Shown here one piece after another: positions 5,401 through 6,308 of a stretch of 6,308 nucleotides of DNA (positions within the stretch are counted from its first letter, which is position 1; the number at the start of each line of letters is the position of its first letter). The notes beneath the pieces were generated by a model that saw nothing but the letters and a program-made list of their open reading frames with translations, did not search any database and was not told the DNA's origin. A program made the position numbers and the translations under genes. This DNA is from an uncultured Candidatus Nemicrothrix sp. (GTDB lineage: Bacteria; Actinomycetota; Acidimicrobiia; Acidimicrobiales; UBA8592). The DNA is taken from the NCBI GenBank assembly GCA_913046155.1, contig CAJWRY010000082.1, positions 1 through 6,308 of the forward strand, read 5' to 3'.

Positions 5401-6308
5401 TTATTCATCCTCATCAATGATTTCAGCATCGATGATGTCTTCGGATTCATCCTCTTGCCCTTCTGCCTCCTGGCCTGCTGTTTCATAAAGACGTTGTGCG
5501 AAACCTTGGCTGGCGATCGTTAATTCTTCCATCGCATTTTTTACAGATTCAAGATCCATTGCATCGCCTTCAAGAGAGGTCTTTAGTGTTGCAATTTTCT
5601 CTTCAATATCTGTTTTTTCTTCTTCACCTAGTTTCTCGGCGTTATCATTTATCATTTTTTCGGTTTGGTAGATCATAGAGTCAGCAGTGTTGCGCGTTTC
5701 AGCCTCTTCTTTTCTTTCACGATCTTCATTTGCGTGTGCCTCAGCATCAGCAATCATTTGATCAATTTTGTCTTGATCAAGTGAGGATTGCCCGGTGATG
5801 GTAATGGACTGTTCTTTACCAGTCGCTCTGTCTTTGGCAGATACGTGAACGATTCCGTTTGCGTCAATATCGAACGTGACTTCAATTTGTGGCACACCGC
5901 GTGGAGCTGGTGGGATGTCAACTAATTGAAATTTTCCAAGTGTTTTATTGAACTGTGACATTTCACGCTCACCTTGAAGCACATGAATCTCTACCGATGG
6001 TTGATTGTCTTCGGCGGTAGTGTAAACCTCTGTTCGTCGAGTTGGGATCGTGGTGTTTCGTTCAATCATTTTTGTCATAACACCACCTTTGGTTTCAATA
6101 CCGAGCGAAAGTGGGGTTACATCCAGCAACAAGATATCTTTGACTTCTCCTCTGAGAACTCCAGCTTGAACTGCTGCGCCTACAGCAACGACCTCGTCTG
6201 GATTGACGCTTTTATTTGGTTCTTTACCTGTCATAGTTTGAACAAGTTCGGTTACAGCCGGCATACGTGTTGATCCCCCAACTAGAATCACGTGTTCGAT
6301 CTCACTCA
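5401..6308 (-). CDS. dnaK: Hsp70 chaperone DnaK, C-terminal half
   Basis: The gene enters from the right edge, so its start is outside the window; 301 codons are visible, counting from SEIEHVILVGG. This is the end of the ATPase domain with the nucleotide-binding motif VGGSTRMP (visible residues 9-16) and NPDEVVAVGAAVQAG. Next come the interdomain linker DILLLDVTPLS (57-67) that signals between ATP site and client site, the beta-sandwich client-binding domain (about 68-173), the helical lid (about 174-277) and an acidic tail ending DIIDAEIIDEDE, much like other actinobacterial DnaK proteins. It binds exposed hydrophobic segments of unfolded proteins in the cytoplasm, with the J-protein and GrpE encoded just downstream. 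The GTG at 6289-6291 is an internal Val codon, not the start. The promoter and any HspR (HAIR) or CIRCE site would lie beyond the window. Confidence 0.98.
   Translation of the reverse strand, partial: SEIEHVILVGGSTRMPAVTELVQTMTGKEPNKSVNPDEVVAVGAAVQAGVLRGEVKDILLLDVTPLSLGIETKGGVMTKMIERNTTIPTRRTEVYTTAEDNQPSVEIHVLQGEREMSQFNKTLGKFQLVDIPPAPRGVPQIEVTFDIDANGIVHVSAKDRATGKEQSITITGQSSLDQDKIDQMIADAEAHANEDRERKEEAETRNTADSMIYQTEKMINDNAEKLGEEEKTDIEEKIATLKTSLEGDAMDLESVKNAMEELTIASQGFAQRLYETAGQEAEGQEDESEDIIDAEIIDEDE

Noticed and set aside
6289..6291. GTG as a start codon of a short DnaK-like protein
   Set aside because: The frame stays open to the window edge and the preceding residues SEIEH fit the normal DnaK sequence, so the gene simply continues outside.
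1..6308. CRISPR arrays, tRNA genes, insertion sequences, attachment sites or phage genes
   Set aside because: No regular spacer-repeat pattern, cloverleaf, transposase or terminal inverted repeats could be seen; nearly all sequence is explained by the eight genes.

Overview
All eight genes in this window are on the minus strand, so the biological reading order runs from high to low coordinates. The window joins two familiar blocks: the end of a heat-shock chaperone operon (dnaK-grpE-dnaJ, 6308 down to 3955) and a complete Liv-type ABC transporter operon (livG-livF-livH-livM, 3835 down to 280). The transporter block is followed by the beginning of a lipoprotein that should be its substrate-binding protein (242 down to 1, cut by the window edge).

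The organism looks like a bacterium of the phylum Actinobacteriota, most plausibly a moderate-GC member of the Acidimicrobiia such as a marine or freshwater lineage. This is inference from four things: the chaperone order dnaK-grpE-dnaJ, the style of the DnaK C-terminal tail, the actinobacterial look of the Liv ATPases (LPFGT signature), and the acidic, serine-rich linker behind the lipoprotein cysteine. Base composition looks only moderate by eye, not the high GC of Streptomyces or Mycobacterium. No rRNA or other taxonomic marker is present to settle it.

Chaperone block: DnaK (C-terminal half only), its nucleotide-exchange factor GrpE and a J-domain co-chaperone form one transcription unit with gaps of 2 and 28 bp. 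The J-protein has the J domain, the Gly/Phe region and both C-terminal substrate domains, but no zinc-finger module and no cysteine at all. It is therefore a type II (CbpA/DnaJ2-like) protein at the position usually held by a zinc-finger DnaJ. The repressor gene hspR, which often follows dnaJ in actinobacteria, is not here.

Junction: the 119 bp between dnaJ and livG hold a candidate extended -10 promoter, an overlapping imperfect inverted repeat, a set of short direct repeats and a strong Shine-Dalgarno sequence. I see no intrinsic terminator.

Transporter block: two cytoplasmic ATPases (LivG, LivF) and two inner-membrane permeases (LivH, LivM) are packed with an 8-bp overlap, a 0-bp junction and a 3-bp gap, which implies translational coupling. 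After 37 bp comes a lipoprotein with a type II signal peptide, a period-4 serine-rich tether, and then a segment that resembles the NMT1/THI5-like binding-protein family rather than the usual branched-chain amino-acid binding proteins. The substrate should therefore not be assumed to be leucine, isoleucine or valine. Overall the window looks like ordinary conserved gene content with a few points worth checking; I do not see a clearly new system.
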